A stretch of 47,895 nt of DNA from an uncultured Flavobacteriales bacterium. Lineage in GTDB: Bacteria > Bacteroidota > Bacteroidia > UBA10329. Shown one piece after another: positions 1 to 6,862 of this stretch. Positions within the stretch are counted from its first letter, which is position 1. Each line of letters begins with the position of its first letter. The stretch is taken from assembly GCA_937900875.1 (NCBI GenBank), contig CALCGD010000136.1, positions 1 through 47,895 on the forward strand, written 5' to 3'. Made by a program: the position numbers and the translations under genes. The notes beneath the pieces were generated by a model. It did not search any database. It was not told where the DNA came from and was given only the letters and a program-made list of their open reading frames with translations.

Positions 1-70
1 AAACATTGTCCAAGGCCTTTACTCCATTTGGGTAAGTCTTAGATAGGTTTTGGATGATTAGTTTGTTCAT
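1..70 (-). CDS. ABC transporter ATP-binding protein, N-terminal fragment (runs off the window)
   Basis: Reading the minus strand from an ATG at base 70 gives 23 codons, beginning MNKLIIQNLSKTYPNG and continuing VKALDNV, before the window edge. This is the usual first strand of an ABC ATPase: a short beta strand, then the A-loop tyrosine in a 'L-S-K-x-Y-x-N-G' context, then 'A-L-x-x-V'. The Walker A and all later motifs lie outside the window, so the substrate and partner permease cannot be told. A TAGATTTG element lies 36 bases upstream of the start on the same strand. The fragment is too short for the ORF track. Confidence 0.75.
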   Translation of the reverse strand, partial: MNKLIIQNLSKTYPNGVKALDNV

Positions 71-105
71 GTGTGATGCGCTGGTTGATTGGTCTTTCAA
101 AGGAA

Positions 106-113
106 CAAATCTA
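106..113 (-). promoter_or_regulatory. Bacteroidota -7 element (TAGATTTG) for the ABC ATPase gene
   Basis: The minus strand reads TAGATTTG, matching the Bacteroidota -7 consensus TAnnTTTG, 36 bases upstream of the ABC ATPase start. No TTG -33 element sits at the expected distance, so this is a motif match only. Confidence 0.3.
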
Positions 114-182
114 TTTCAGCGCAGCAACACTTCGCCTTTTGAAATGATAAGGAGTGTTAAAATGTAGGCTATACGAAATGGG

Positions 183-1598
183 TTAGAATATCTTCTCAGG
201 ATTCAAGATCCCTTTCGGGTCAAATACGGCTTTAATGCCACGCATGAGGTCGAGGTTCTTTTCGGCCATAGCTAAATGCATATAAGGGCGCTTAGCAATG
301 CCAATACCATGCTCGCCAGATAGCGTACCGCCTAGTTCGATTACCGCCTTAAAGATGTCGGTAATCCCTTCGTTCACTTCTTTATTCCAATAGGCGTCTT
401 CCAGCTGCTCCTTCATCACATTCACGTGGAGGTTACCATCGCCAGCATGCCCAAAGCACACCGAACGAAAGCCATATTGCTTTCCAATGGTCTTAATTGC
501 CGTTACCAATGCAGGTAAATTCCCTCTCGGAACCACAACGTCTTCTGCTTTGGTCAGCGTGTACGAGTTAACCGCAGGACTTACATTTCTGCGCAACCGC
601 CACAGACCTTCCTTCTCCTCAGCGCTTTGCGCGAAGTAAACTTCTCCTGTCTCGTAGTTCTCCAATACCTCAACAATCTTCTCAGCATCCCGCATCAACA
701 CCTCATCATCATTGCCATCTAATTCAATAATTAAATGTGCGTTAATGTTGTCGGGAAGGTCAATCGCAACGGGAGCACTCAGCACCTCATCCACATATTT
801 CATGGTAATTTCTATCGCATCGCGCTCCACATATTCCATTCCCGATGGCGTAATACCGGCCATGTAAATACCAGAAATAGCTCTACACGCCTCTTCAGAT
901 GTGGTAAATGGCACAAGCAGCGTTACATCTTTCGTAGGGAAAGGTCTGAGCTTGAAAACAATCTTGGTAATAATGCCAAGCGTTCCTTCGCTACCGCACA
1001 TCAACTGCGTAAGGTTATATCCTGTCGAATTCTTGAGCACATTAGCCGCTGTCCAAATCACTTCTCCCGTAACCAACGCCACTTGCATGTTAATCACATA
1101 ATCACGCGTTACACCATACTTTACGGCCTTTGGTCCACCGGCATTTTCACCCAAGTTTCCTCCCAAAAAGCAGCTGCCCTTGCTGCTTGGGTCTGGCGGA
1201 TAAAACAATCCTTTTTCCTTCACCGCATTCTGAAACACCTCAGTAATCACACCGGGCTCTACCGTAGCTTGAAGGTTCAATTCATCAATTTCCAAAATCT
1301 CATTGAAGCGTTTCATTGCCACTACAACACCGCCTTTTACAGGCAAGGCACCGCCACTTAAACCTGTTCCGCCACCACGTGGCGTAATTGGAATGACGTG
1401 GTCGTTGCAAAGTTTAAGTACTGCCGCTACTTCTTCCGCAGTGCGTGGCATAACCACCACTTGCGGCATAAAAACATGGTCTTCTGTCTCGTCAGACGCA
1501 TGAATCGTGAGGGTTTCTTCGTCAATATGAAAGTTGGCTGCTCCAACTATCGACTTCAATTGTTCTTGTAATGCAGGGGTAATCTGACCGTAAGTCAT
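183..1598 (-). CDS. FAD-linked oxidase, GlcD / D-lactate dehydrogenase family
   Basis: A 471-residue cytosolic flavoprotein of the glycolate oxidase GlcD / D-lactate dehydrogenase family, which oxidises 2-hydroxy acids to 2-oxo acids. The N-terminal FAD-binding (PCMH-type) domain shows the pyrophosphate loop RGGGTGLSGG near residue 75, GNLGENAGGPKAVKYG near 147, and CGSEGTLGIITK near 205. The C-terminal FAD-oxidase domain shows FGHAGDGNLHVN and GGTLSGEHGIG, the conserved His-rich active-site region. The length is normal for GlcD. There is no signal peptide and no iron-sulfur (GlcF) partner next to it, so it may work as a single-subunit dehydrogenase. The exact hydroxy acid cannot be read from the sequence. 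It diverges from the DPP-IV gene with a 44-base gap. Confidence 0.9.
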   Translation of the reverse strand: MTYGQITPALQEQLKSIVGAANFHIDEETLTIHASDETEDHVFMPQVVVMPRTAEEVAAVLKLCNDHVIPITPRGGGTGLSGGALPVKGGVVVAMKRFNEILEIDELNLQATVEPGVITEVFQNAVKEKGLFYPPDPSSKGSCFLGGNLGENAGGPKAVKYGVTRDYVINMQVALVTGEVIWTAANVLKNSTGYNLTQLMCGSEGTLGIITKIVFKLRPFPTKDVTLLVPFTTSEEACRAISGIYMAGITPSGMEYVERDAIEITMKYVDEVLSAPVAIDLPDNINAHLIIELDGNDDEVLMRDAEKIVEVLENYETGEVYFAQSAEEKEGLWRLRRNVSPAVNSYTLTKAEDVVVPRGNLPALVTAIKTIGKQYGFRSVCFGHAGDGNLHVNVMKEQLEDAYWNKEVNEGITDIFKAVIELGGTLSGEHGIGIAKRPYMHLAMAEKNLDLMRGIKAVFDPKGILNPEKIF

Positions 1599-1626
1599 GT
1601 AATGATTAGTTTTGATCGGCTTAACG

Positions 1627-1634
1627 CAAAACTA
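1627..1634 (-). promoter_or_regulatory. -7 element (TAGTTTTG) upstream of the GlcD-like gene
   Basis: The minus strand reads TAGTTTTG, fitting TAnnTTTG, 28 bases upstream of the GlcD-like ATG. On the plus strand the same gap carries TTG-N18-TAAAGTTG (1612-1640), one mismatch from consensus, ending 2 bases before the DPP-IV start. The small divergent gap may therefore hold both promoters. Confidence 0.35.
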
Positions 1635-1642
1635 AAGTTGAA

Positions 1643-3829
1643 ATGGCACAAGTTCTGTTCAGAATTTCCATAGTTATTCTCATCATTTTCAACAGTGGAC
1701 TTCTTGTAGCACAAAACTCCATTACACTGGAGGATATTTGTAGCACTAGAAAATTTAACGCTGATAATGTTTACGGAATCAGGTCTTTGAATGATGGAGT
1801 GCATTATACCGTTCTAGAAAACGGTGGAATTGAAAAATATAGCTACGAAACTGGCGATCCCGTAGAAGCAATTGTTTCGAAAAAAGATTTCATCCTCAAT
1901 GGAGATACGCTTAAAATAGATGAATATGAGTTCAATAAGTCAGAAACAAAACTGCTTATTGCAACAGAGTCTCAGCCTCTTTATCGCCATTCAGCTAGCT
2001 ACAGGTACTTCGCTTTTGATCGAACAACTAAGAAACTGAAGGAGTTAGCTGGCGGTAAACATGTCTATCATGCAACCTTTTCGCCCGTTTCTAACCAAGT
2101 GGCGTATGTGCTTAACAACAATCTTTATGTAGAAGACCTCGACACCAAAAAGATGGTGGCCGTTACCTCCAATGGAGTTCAAAACCAGATAATCAACGGA
2201 ATGGCAGATTGGGTGTATGAGGAGGAATTTGCATTCACAAAGGCGTTCGAATGGTCTCCAGATGGAAGATTCATTGCGTTTTATGAGTTTGACGAGAAAG
2301 AAGTGAAGCAGTTCTCAATGACAACTTATGAGGGAAATCTATATCCAGAAGAATATCGCTTCAAGTACCCAAAAGCAGGAGAGGCGAACTCTCAAGTTGA
2401 TATTTTTATTTATCACCTAGATAGAGACCTAAAGGTTAAAGTAGAACTAGGCGAGCGTTCTGACATTTATATACCACGCATAAAGTGGACGAATGATCCG
2501 GCCACTTTGTCAATTCAGCGTATGAACAGATTGCAGAATCGAATTGAATTGTTGTTTGCCGATGCCCTCAAAGGAAAAACGCGTGTTGTAATAAAAGAGT
2601 CTGCTGATACCTATATAGACGTTACCGACAACCTTACCTTTTTAGATGGAGGCGAGTTTATTTGGTCTAGCGAGAAAGATGGATACAACCACCTTTATAT
2701 GTATGATGCTGCCGGTAATGAGAAAGTTCAGCTTACAGCTGGGGAATGGGACGTAACCGATTTTTACGGAATTGATGCCAAGGGAAAGAACTTCTATTAC
2801 CAATCATCAGAAGAAGGACCAACACAAAGGCACGTGTACGCAGCTTCATTAAACGGCAGTTTTAAGCGAAAGCTCACCCCAAACAAAGGACAAAGCTCTC
2901 CTCGGTTTAGCAAGACGAAAGAGTATTTCATCAACAACTATTCAGATGCAAATACACCAGATTTTGTATCCCTTATCAATGCAAAAGGAAAGGAAATTCG
3001 TGTTTTGAAGGACAACTTGAAATTGGGCAAAACACTAAGAGACGTTAACGCACCAAAAAAAGAGTTCTTCACTTTCACACCTTCCCACGGCATTCCATTA
3101 AACGGCTGGATGATTAAGCCAAACGATTTTGATGCATCCAAAAAGTATCCTGTAATGGTCATGGTTTATGGTGGCCCAGGCTCCAATACAGTTCATGATG
3201 GGTGGAATACGTATTGGGGAACAGGACGTCATTTGTGGCAACTGATGTTAGCACAACAAGGTTATATTGTCGTTTCGGTAGATAATCGTGGAACAGGTAA
3301 CCGAGGCCGCGATTTTAAGAACTGCACCTACCAAGAGTTGGGGAAACTGGAAACGGAAGACCTTATTGAGACCGCAAAATATCTTGGGAATCTTAAGTAT
3401 GTGACCGCTTCTAGAATTGGAATTTTTGGCTGGAGTTATGGAGGATATATGAGTTCATTAGCCCTAACAAAAGGAGCAGATTATTACACGATGGCAATTG
3501 CTGTCGCACCAGTTACAAACTGGCGTTTTTATGATTCTGTCTACACCGAGCGCTACATGCGAACTCCTCAAGAAAATGCAAGTGGATATGACGATAATTC
3601 GCCCATCAACCACGTAGATAAGATGAAAGGCGCTTACCTTTTGGTGCATGGCACTGGCGATGATAACGTGCATTTCCAAAACTCAGTAGAGATGACTGAA
3701 GCGCTAATAAGAGCCAACAAGCAATTCGACTTTTACATGTATCCAGATAGAAACCACGGTATTTATGGCAACAATGCGAGGCTACATTTATTTACCAAAA
3801 TGACCGACTTCATTAAGAAGAATCTCTGA
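1643..3829 (+). CDS. Dipeptidyl peptidase IV, S9B family, exported
   Basis: A 728-residue serine peptidase that removes X-Pro or X-Ala dipeptides from peptide N-termini, probably in the periplasm or on the cell surface. Residues 1-23 form a signal peptide ending near 'LLVAQ'. The middle part is the beta-propeller with the DWVYEEE motif (E193-E195), whose paired glutamates bind the substrate amino terminus in DPP-IV. The C-terminal alpha/beta hydrolase domain carries the nucleophile in GWSYGG (Ser598), Asp673 in HGTGDDN and His705 in DRNHG. The S-D and D-H spacings (75 and 32) are close to those of the mammalian enzyme. Length is typical. The peptide transporter gene follows after 38 bases in the same direction, which fits extracellular peptide breakdown with uptake of the products. 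Confidence 0.95.
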   Translation: MAQVLFRISIVILIIFNSGLLVAQNSITLEDICSTRKFNADNVYGIRSLNDGVHYTVLENGGIEKYSYETGDPVEAIVSKKDFILNGDTLKIDEYEFNKSETKLLIATESQPLYRHSASYRYFAFDRTTKKLKELAGGKHVYHATFSPVSNQVAYVLNNNLYVEDLDTKKMVAVTSNGVQNQIINGMADWVYEEEFAFTKAFEWSPDGRFIAFYEFDEKEVKQFSMTTYEGNLYPEEYRFKYPKAGEANSQVDIFIYHLDRDLKVKVELGERSDIYIPRIKWTNDPATLSIQRMNRLQNRIELLFADALKGKTRVVIKESADTYIDVTDNLTFLDGGEFIWSSEKDGYNHLYMYDAAGNEKVQLTAGEWDVTDFYGIDAKGKNFYYQSSEEGPTQRHVYAASLNGSFKRKLTPNKGQSSPRFSKTKEYFINNYSDANTPDFVSLINAKGKEIRVLKDNLKLGKTLRDVNAPKKEFFTFTPSHGIPLNGWMIKPNDFDASKKYPVMVMVYGGPGSNTVHDGWNTYWGTGRHLWQLMLAQQGYIVVSVDNRGTGNRGRDFKNCTYQELGKLETEDLIETAKYLGNLKYVTASRIGIFGWSYGGYMSSLALTKGADYYTMAIAVAPVTNWRFYDSVYTERYMRTPQENASGYDDNSPINHVDKMKGAYLLVHGTGDDNVHFQNSVEMTEALIRANKQFDFYMYPDRNHGIYGNNARLHLFTKMTDFIKKNL

Positions 3830-3867
3830 TTTATTCTACTTTCAGCACCATTCAAATAGACTAATAC

Positions 3868-5892
3868 ATGACATCAGCACAACAAAACCAACTATTCGGA
3901 CATCCAGCGGGGTTGTTCATACTGTTCTTTACCGAAATGTGGGAACGTTTTTCGTACTACGGAATGCGTGCTATTTTGGTGCTCTTCTTGGTAAGCGCGG
4001 CAGGTTTAGGTGGTTGGGAATGGACGAGAGGACAGGCCCTAGAGTTATATGCAACTTACACGGGCTTGGTTTACATTACGCCAATCATCGGTGGTTTTCT
4101 TGCCGATAGGTTTTTAGGCTTTAAACTGGCGGTTCTTATAGGCGCGTTGCTAATGACGCTCGGCCATGCTTCGATGGCATTTGAGACAGAGACCACATTT
4201 TATTTAGGAATTGGTCTTTTAATCATTGGAAACGGATTTTTCAAGCCGAATATATCCTCTATTGTTGGAGGGATTTATGGTAAAGAAGAACACAAAAAGG
4301 ATGGAGGGTACACAATCTTTTACATGGGTATTAATGCAGGTGCTTTCCTTGGGATTTTGTTGTGCGGTTACATTGGCGAAAAGGTTGGTTGGAGTTACGG
4401 ATTTGGACTTGCAGGAGTATTCATGTTTTTCGGGATGCTTCAATTCTACTTTGCTCAAAAAATATTTGGAACAGTTGGCGATAAACCAAAGAAGCAGGCC
4501 GAGAGTGCCCTGGAAGTGTTTCAGGAGTTGGAGGAAATACGAAATGCAGAAGCCCAACTTGTAGGGTTTGATGAGGATAATGTGAAACAGAAGATTGATG
4601 AAGAAGTTAGTCATGCTTCTGAAGAGGACCGACACTCTTTGATGAAAGAATTGAAAGAACGGTTTCGTAAAAAGATTTCTGGCGATAGATTATTGGTGAT
4701 TACCGTGCTGGCATTTTTTACAATTTTCTTTTGGATGGCTTTTGAACAAGCGGGAGGTTCAATGACAATCTTCGCTAAGGATTATACCAACAGGATTCTA
4801 TCTGGTAATGCGGCAACCACGTTCACCATTGTGAATGCATTGATGGCCATCGTTCCGCTTGCAATTATCACCTGGGTACTGTTGTCGCTTTTTAAAGCAA
4901 CATTTAAGCATTATGGCATATCAAATCTTTTCTTAGGTGCCAGTTTTGTAATTATTTGGGGGGTTGTTCTTTGGATGGTGAACAAGGATTTCAACACAAA
5001 TGCTTATGAAGTGCAGTTTACCTACTTGGAGGAACGAGAATTGAATGATGTCATCCCGATTCTGGGAGGAGACCATGACCAAACACTGACCGATTATATT
5101 CAATCGAATGAAGCACTAGGCTCGGCTGTGGCAATCAAATCCTTCGATGCCAATATCAATGCCACCAAGGATAGTTTTAAAATTGAAGGTTACTATACTG
5201 TTTCAACAGAGACCTTGACTTCGATTAGACATGATTCCCAATTGGCTTTAGACGATGAGGTTAGTATTTTGGATATTGACCAGAGGGGAAGTTACATCTA
5301 CATTGACGCTGAAGAAGCGAAGAGTATTCCCACTACGGTCACGGCAAAGATTGTTGAGGTGAAAGACACGGAAATTGAAGTTGCAGCATCTTGGTTCGGT
5401 ATCCTTAATTCTCTGTTTATCATTCTTTTTGCTCCAATTTTTTCTAAGATTTGGGAGAGTAAGTACAATCCTACTGCCCCCAAGAAATTTGCTCTTGGGT
5501 TAGCGTTACTCGGATTGGGTTTTGCTGCATTAGCTTTTGGCAGTATGAGTATTCCAAACGGAGCAGAAACGGCTTCGGTAAGCATGGTTTGGCTAATTCT
5601 CGCTTATTTGCTTCACACTCTGGGAGAGCTTGCTGTGTCTCCTGTAGGATTGTCGTACGTAAGTAAGTTGTCTCCTCCACGACTGGTGAGCCTCATGTTC
5701 GGAGTGTGGTTTACGGCTTCTGCGATAGCGAACTTTATGGCAGGAATGACTGGAAGTTATATTGATAAGATAAGCGAGTCAGTCGGCCTCACCGGTTTTT
5801 TCTTGATATTCACAATTCTTCCTTTAGGGGCTGCAACGATTATGTTGTTCCTTAATAAGCTGTTGGTCAAGAAAATGCACGGAATCCGATAA
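3868..5892 (+). CDS. Proton-dependent oligopeptide transporter, POT/PTR2 family
   Basis: An inner-membrane proton:di/tripeptide symporter of the major facilitator superfamily. The first helix has the POT signature ExxERFxYY as E23-M-W-E26-R27-F-S-Y-Y, used in proton coupling and peptide binding. The N-terminal half then shows helices up to about residue 200. At 674 residues it is much longer than E. coli DtpA (about 500). One charged insertion lies at about residues 200-270, and a second polar stretch of about 130 residues lies near 370-500 between hydrophobic segments. Its location directly after the DPP-IV gene suggests import of the released dipeptides. Family assignment is secure; the role of the insertions is unknown. 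Confidence 0.93.
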   Translation: MTSAQQNQLFGHPAGLFILFFTEMWERFSYYGMRAILVLFLVSAAGLGGWEWTRGQALELYATYTGLVYITPIIGGFLADRFLGFKLAVLIGALLMTLGHASMAFETETTFYLGIGLLIIGNGFFKPNISSIVGGIYGKEEHKKDGGYTIFYMGINAGAFLGILLCGYIGEKVGWSYGFGLAGVFMFFGMLQFYFAQKIFGTVGDKPKKQAESALEVFQELEEIRNAEAQLVGFDEDNVKQKIDEEVSHASEEDRHSLMKELKERFRKKISGDRLLVITVLAFFTIFFWMAFEQAGGSMTIFAKDYTNRILSGNAATTFTIVNALMAIVPLAIITWVLLSLFKATFKHYGISNLFLGASFVIIWGVVLWMVNKDFNTNAYEVQFTYLEERELNDVIPILGGDHDQTLTDYIQSNEALGSAVAIKSFDANINATKDSFKIEGYYTVSTETLTSIRHDSQLALDDEVSILDIDQRGSYIYIDAEEAKSIPTTVTAKIVEVKDTEIEVAASWFGILNSLFIILFAPIFSKIWESKYNPTAPKKFALGLALLGLGFAALAFGSMSIPNGAETASVSMVWLILAYLLHTLGELAVSPVGLSYVSKLSPPRLVSLMFGVWFTASAIANFMAGMTGSYIDKISESVGLTGFFLIFTILPLGAATIMLFLNKLLVKKMHGIR

Positions 5893-5987
5893 GAGCGCAA
5901 CTTTTAGCACAAGAGTAACGTAACTGAAGATTACAAGAGATTGATTTCAGGCCGAGTAAGGTCGATTAGAACTTAAAATGAAAGGAA

Positions 5988-6377
5988 ATGGCAGATATAA
6001 AAGCATTTACACTCGAAGCAACTAAAGAAACCCCACAGGTAACGTTGGATGCAGCTGCGAGTAAATTCGAAGTCAGTGGTCGATCTTTTCCTTTAAATGC
6101 TAAAGGATTTTATTTGCCTATTCTAGATTGGTTGGAGACTTACGCTAAAAGCCCAAACCCAAGAACGGAGTTCATTTTTAAGTTGGAATATTTCAACACA
6201 CCTTCTTCAAAATCCATTTCAGACATTCTTAAATTGTTGAAAGGTGTGAAAGATGGAGGAAATGAAGTGAATGTAGTTTGGTACTACGAAGAAGACGATA
6301 TTGACATTTTAGACCTAGGTCACGTTTTTGCACGCACTGTAGGAATGGATTTTGACTTTAAAGAGTACATAGATTAG
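5988..6377 (+). CDS. SiaC-family regulatory phosphoprotein (DUF1987)
   Basis: A 129-residue protein of the DUF1987/SiaC family. Family features seen are SGRSFPLNAKGFY near residue 30, the following 'LDWLE' helix, and the YFNTPSSKS segment, where Thr71 aligns with the threonine that is reversibly phosphorylated in Pseudomonas SiaC. In that species SiaC is controlled by the kinase SiaB and phosphatase SiaA and acts on a diguanylate cyclase. Neither partner nor any GGDEF gene lies nearby, so the target here is unknown. The gene stands alone, 95 bases after the POT gene, and ends in a strong hairpin terminator. The acidic C-terminus is unremarkable. Confidence 0.85.
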   Translation: MADIKAFTLEATKETPQVTLDAAASKFEVSGRSFPLNAKGFYLPILDWLETYAKSPNPRTEFIFKLEYFNTPSSKSISDILKLLKGVKDGGNEVNVVWYYEEDDIDILDLGHVFARTVGMDFDFKEYID

Positions 6378-6398
6378 ATACTAATCTCGAACAATACA

Positions 6399-6432
6399 AG
6401 CCCGATACATGAAAATGTGTCGGGCTTTTTTT
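6399..6432. terminator. Hairpin terminator between the SiaC-like and DUF3820 genes
   Basis: A 12-bp stem AGCCCGATACAT / ATGTGTCGGGCT (one G-T type mismatch) with a GAAA loop is followed by TTTTTTT on the plus strand. It lies between convergent genes and ends the SiaC-like transcript; it may also slow reading from the other side. Confidence 0.85.
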
Positions 6433-6640
6433 ATCGCTTCGGAACCAAGTGTTCCAGACCATTCGTCTTGATTACGTGAGCAGTTGAAAGCAACATTCCC
6501 AACTTTCCTTGCGGAAAGCCTTGGGAAGCCATCCACTCTAAATAATGAACTGGAATGCGGATAATAGCCGTGCCCTTGTATTTGCCGTAAGGCATTTTAA
6601 AGGTGCTTAGTTCTTTTAAAATATTTGGGTCTGGCTGCAT
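6431..6640 (-). CDS. DUF3820 family protein
   Basis: A 69-residue protein matching the DUF3820 family, which resembles the small C-terminal domain of some exonuclease X-like proteins. Seen features are MPYGKYKGT near residue 16, 'HYLEW' and GFPQGKLG, in the family's usual order. Function is not established. No signal peptide is present. It sits just beyond the tRNA-His terminator in the same direction, and TACATTTA immediately upstream is a one-mismatch -7 element, so it may have its own promoter. The ATG at 6640 gives the full family length. Confidence 0.75.
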   Translation of the reverse strand: MQPDPNILKELSTFKMPYGKYKGTAIIRIPVHYLEWMASQGFPQGKLGMLLSTAHVIKTNGLEHLVPKR

Positions 6641-6651
6641 AGCTTAAATGT

Positions 6652-6687
6652 AAAAAGTCCTGACTTCAAGTGAAATCAGGACTTTTT
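6652..6687 (-). terminator. Hairpin terminator of the tRNA-His transcript
   Basis: A 12-bp perfect stem AAAAAGTCCTGA / TCAGGACTTTTT with a 12-base loop begins one base beyond the tRNA discriminator on the minus strand. The right arm supplies the U-rich run. It lies between tRNA-His and the DUF3820 gene. Confidence 0.8.
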
Positions 6688-6688
6688 G

Positions 6689-6763
6689 GGTGGAAGATGG
6701 GGCTCGAACCCACGACCCTCGGTACCACAAACCGATGCTCTAACCAACTGAGCTACAACCACC
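6689..6763 (-). tRNA. tRNA-His (GTG anticodon)
   Basis: The minus strand folds as a tRNA: G(-1) at 6763, acceptor 5' arm GTGGTTG, U8-A9, D-stem GCTC/GAGC, anticodon stem TCGGT/ACCGA with loop TTGTGGT (anticodon GTG), and T-stem GTGGG/CCCAT with TTCGAGC loop. The G(-1):C73 pair is the histidine identity mark. CCA is not encoded (CAA follows). Oddly, the 3' acceptor arm is CTTCCAC, which pairs with GTGGTTG only at five of seven positions: 5:68 and 6:67 are U-U. A TTG-N19-TATCTTTG promoter lies just upstream and a hairpin terminator just downstream. Confidence 0.93.
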
Positions 6764-6774
6764 GTTTAGGCGCG

Positions 6775-6804
6775 CAAAGATAGTGCAACAGTTTATTCAA
6801 ACAA
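6775..6804 (-). promoter_or_regulatory. tRNA-His promoter, TTG-N19-TATCTTTG
   Basis: On the minus strand TTG (6804-6802) is followed after 19 bases by TATCTTTG (6782-6775), a full match to the Bacteroidota -33/-7 consensus. The -7 element ends 11 bases before the mature tRNA 5' end. This is one of the two cleanest promoters in the window. Confidence 0.75.
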
Positions 6805-6849
6805 CAGTTTCATTGCGCCATTGTTAAGTTAATAGCATACGCCATTAAC

Positions 6850-6857
6850 TATCTTTG
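6850..6857 (+). promoter_or_regulatory. -7 element (TATCTTTG) directly before copA
   Basis: TATCTTTG fits TAnnTTTG and ends 5 bases before the copA ATG, so a transcript started from it would have almost no leader. The nearest useful TTG (6821-6823) is 26 bases upstream, longer than the 19-22 seen elsewhere here. No CueR-type dyad was recognised. Confidence 0.45.
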
Positions 6858-6862
6858 TTTAG

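Noticed and set aside
735-1361. 208-codon plus-strand ORF inside the GlcD-like gene
   Set aside because: It is antisense to a complete, motif-rich flavoprotein gene, and its translation is Arg/His-rich without any domain pattern.
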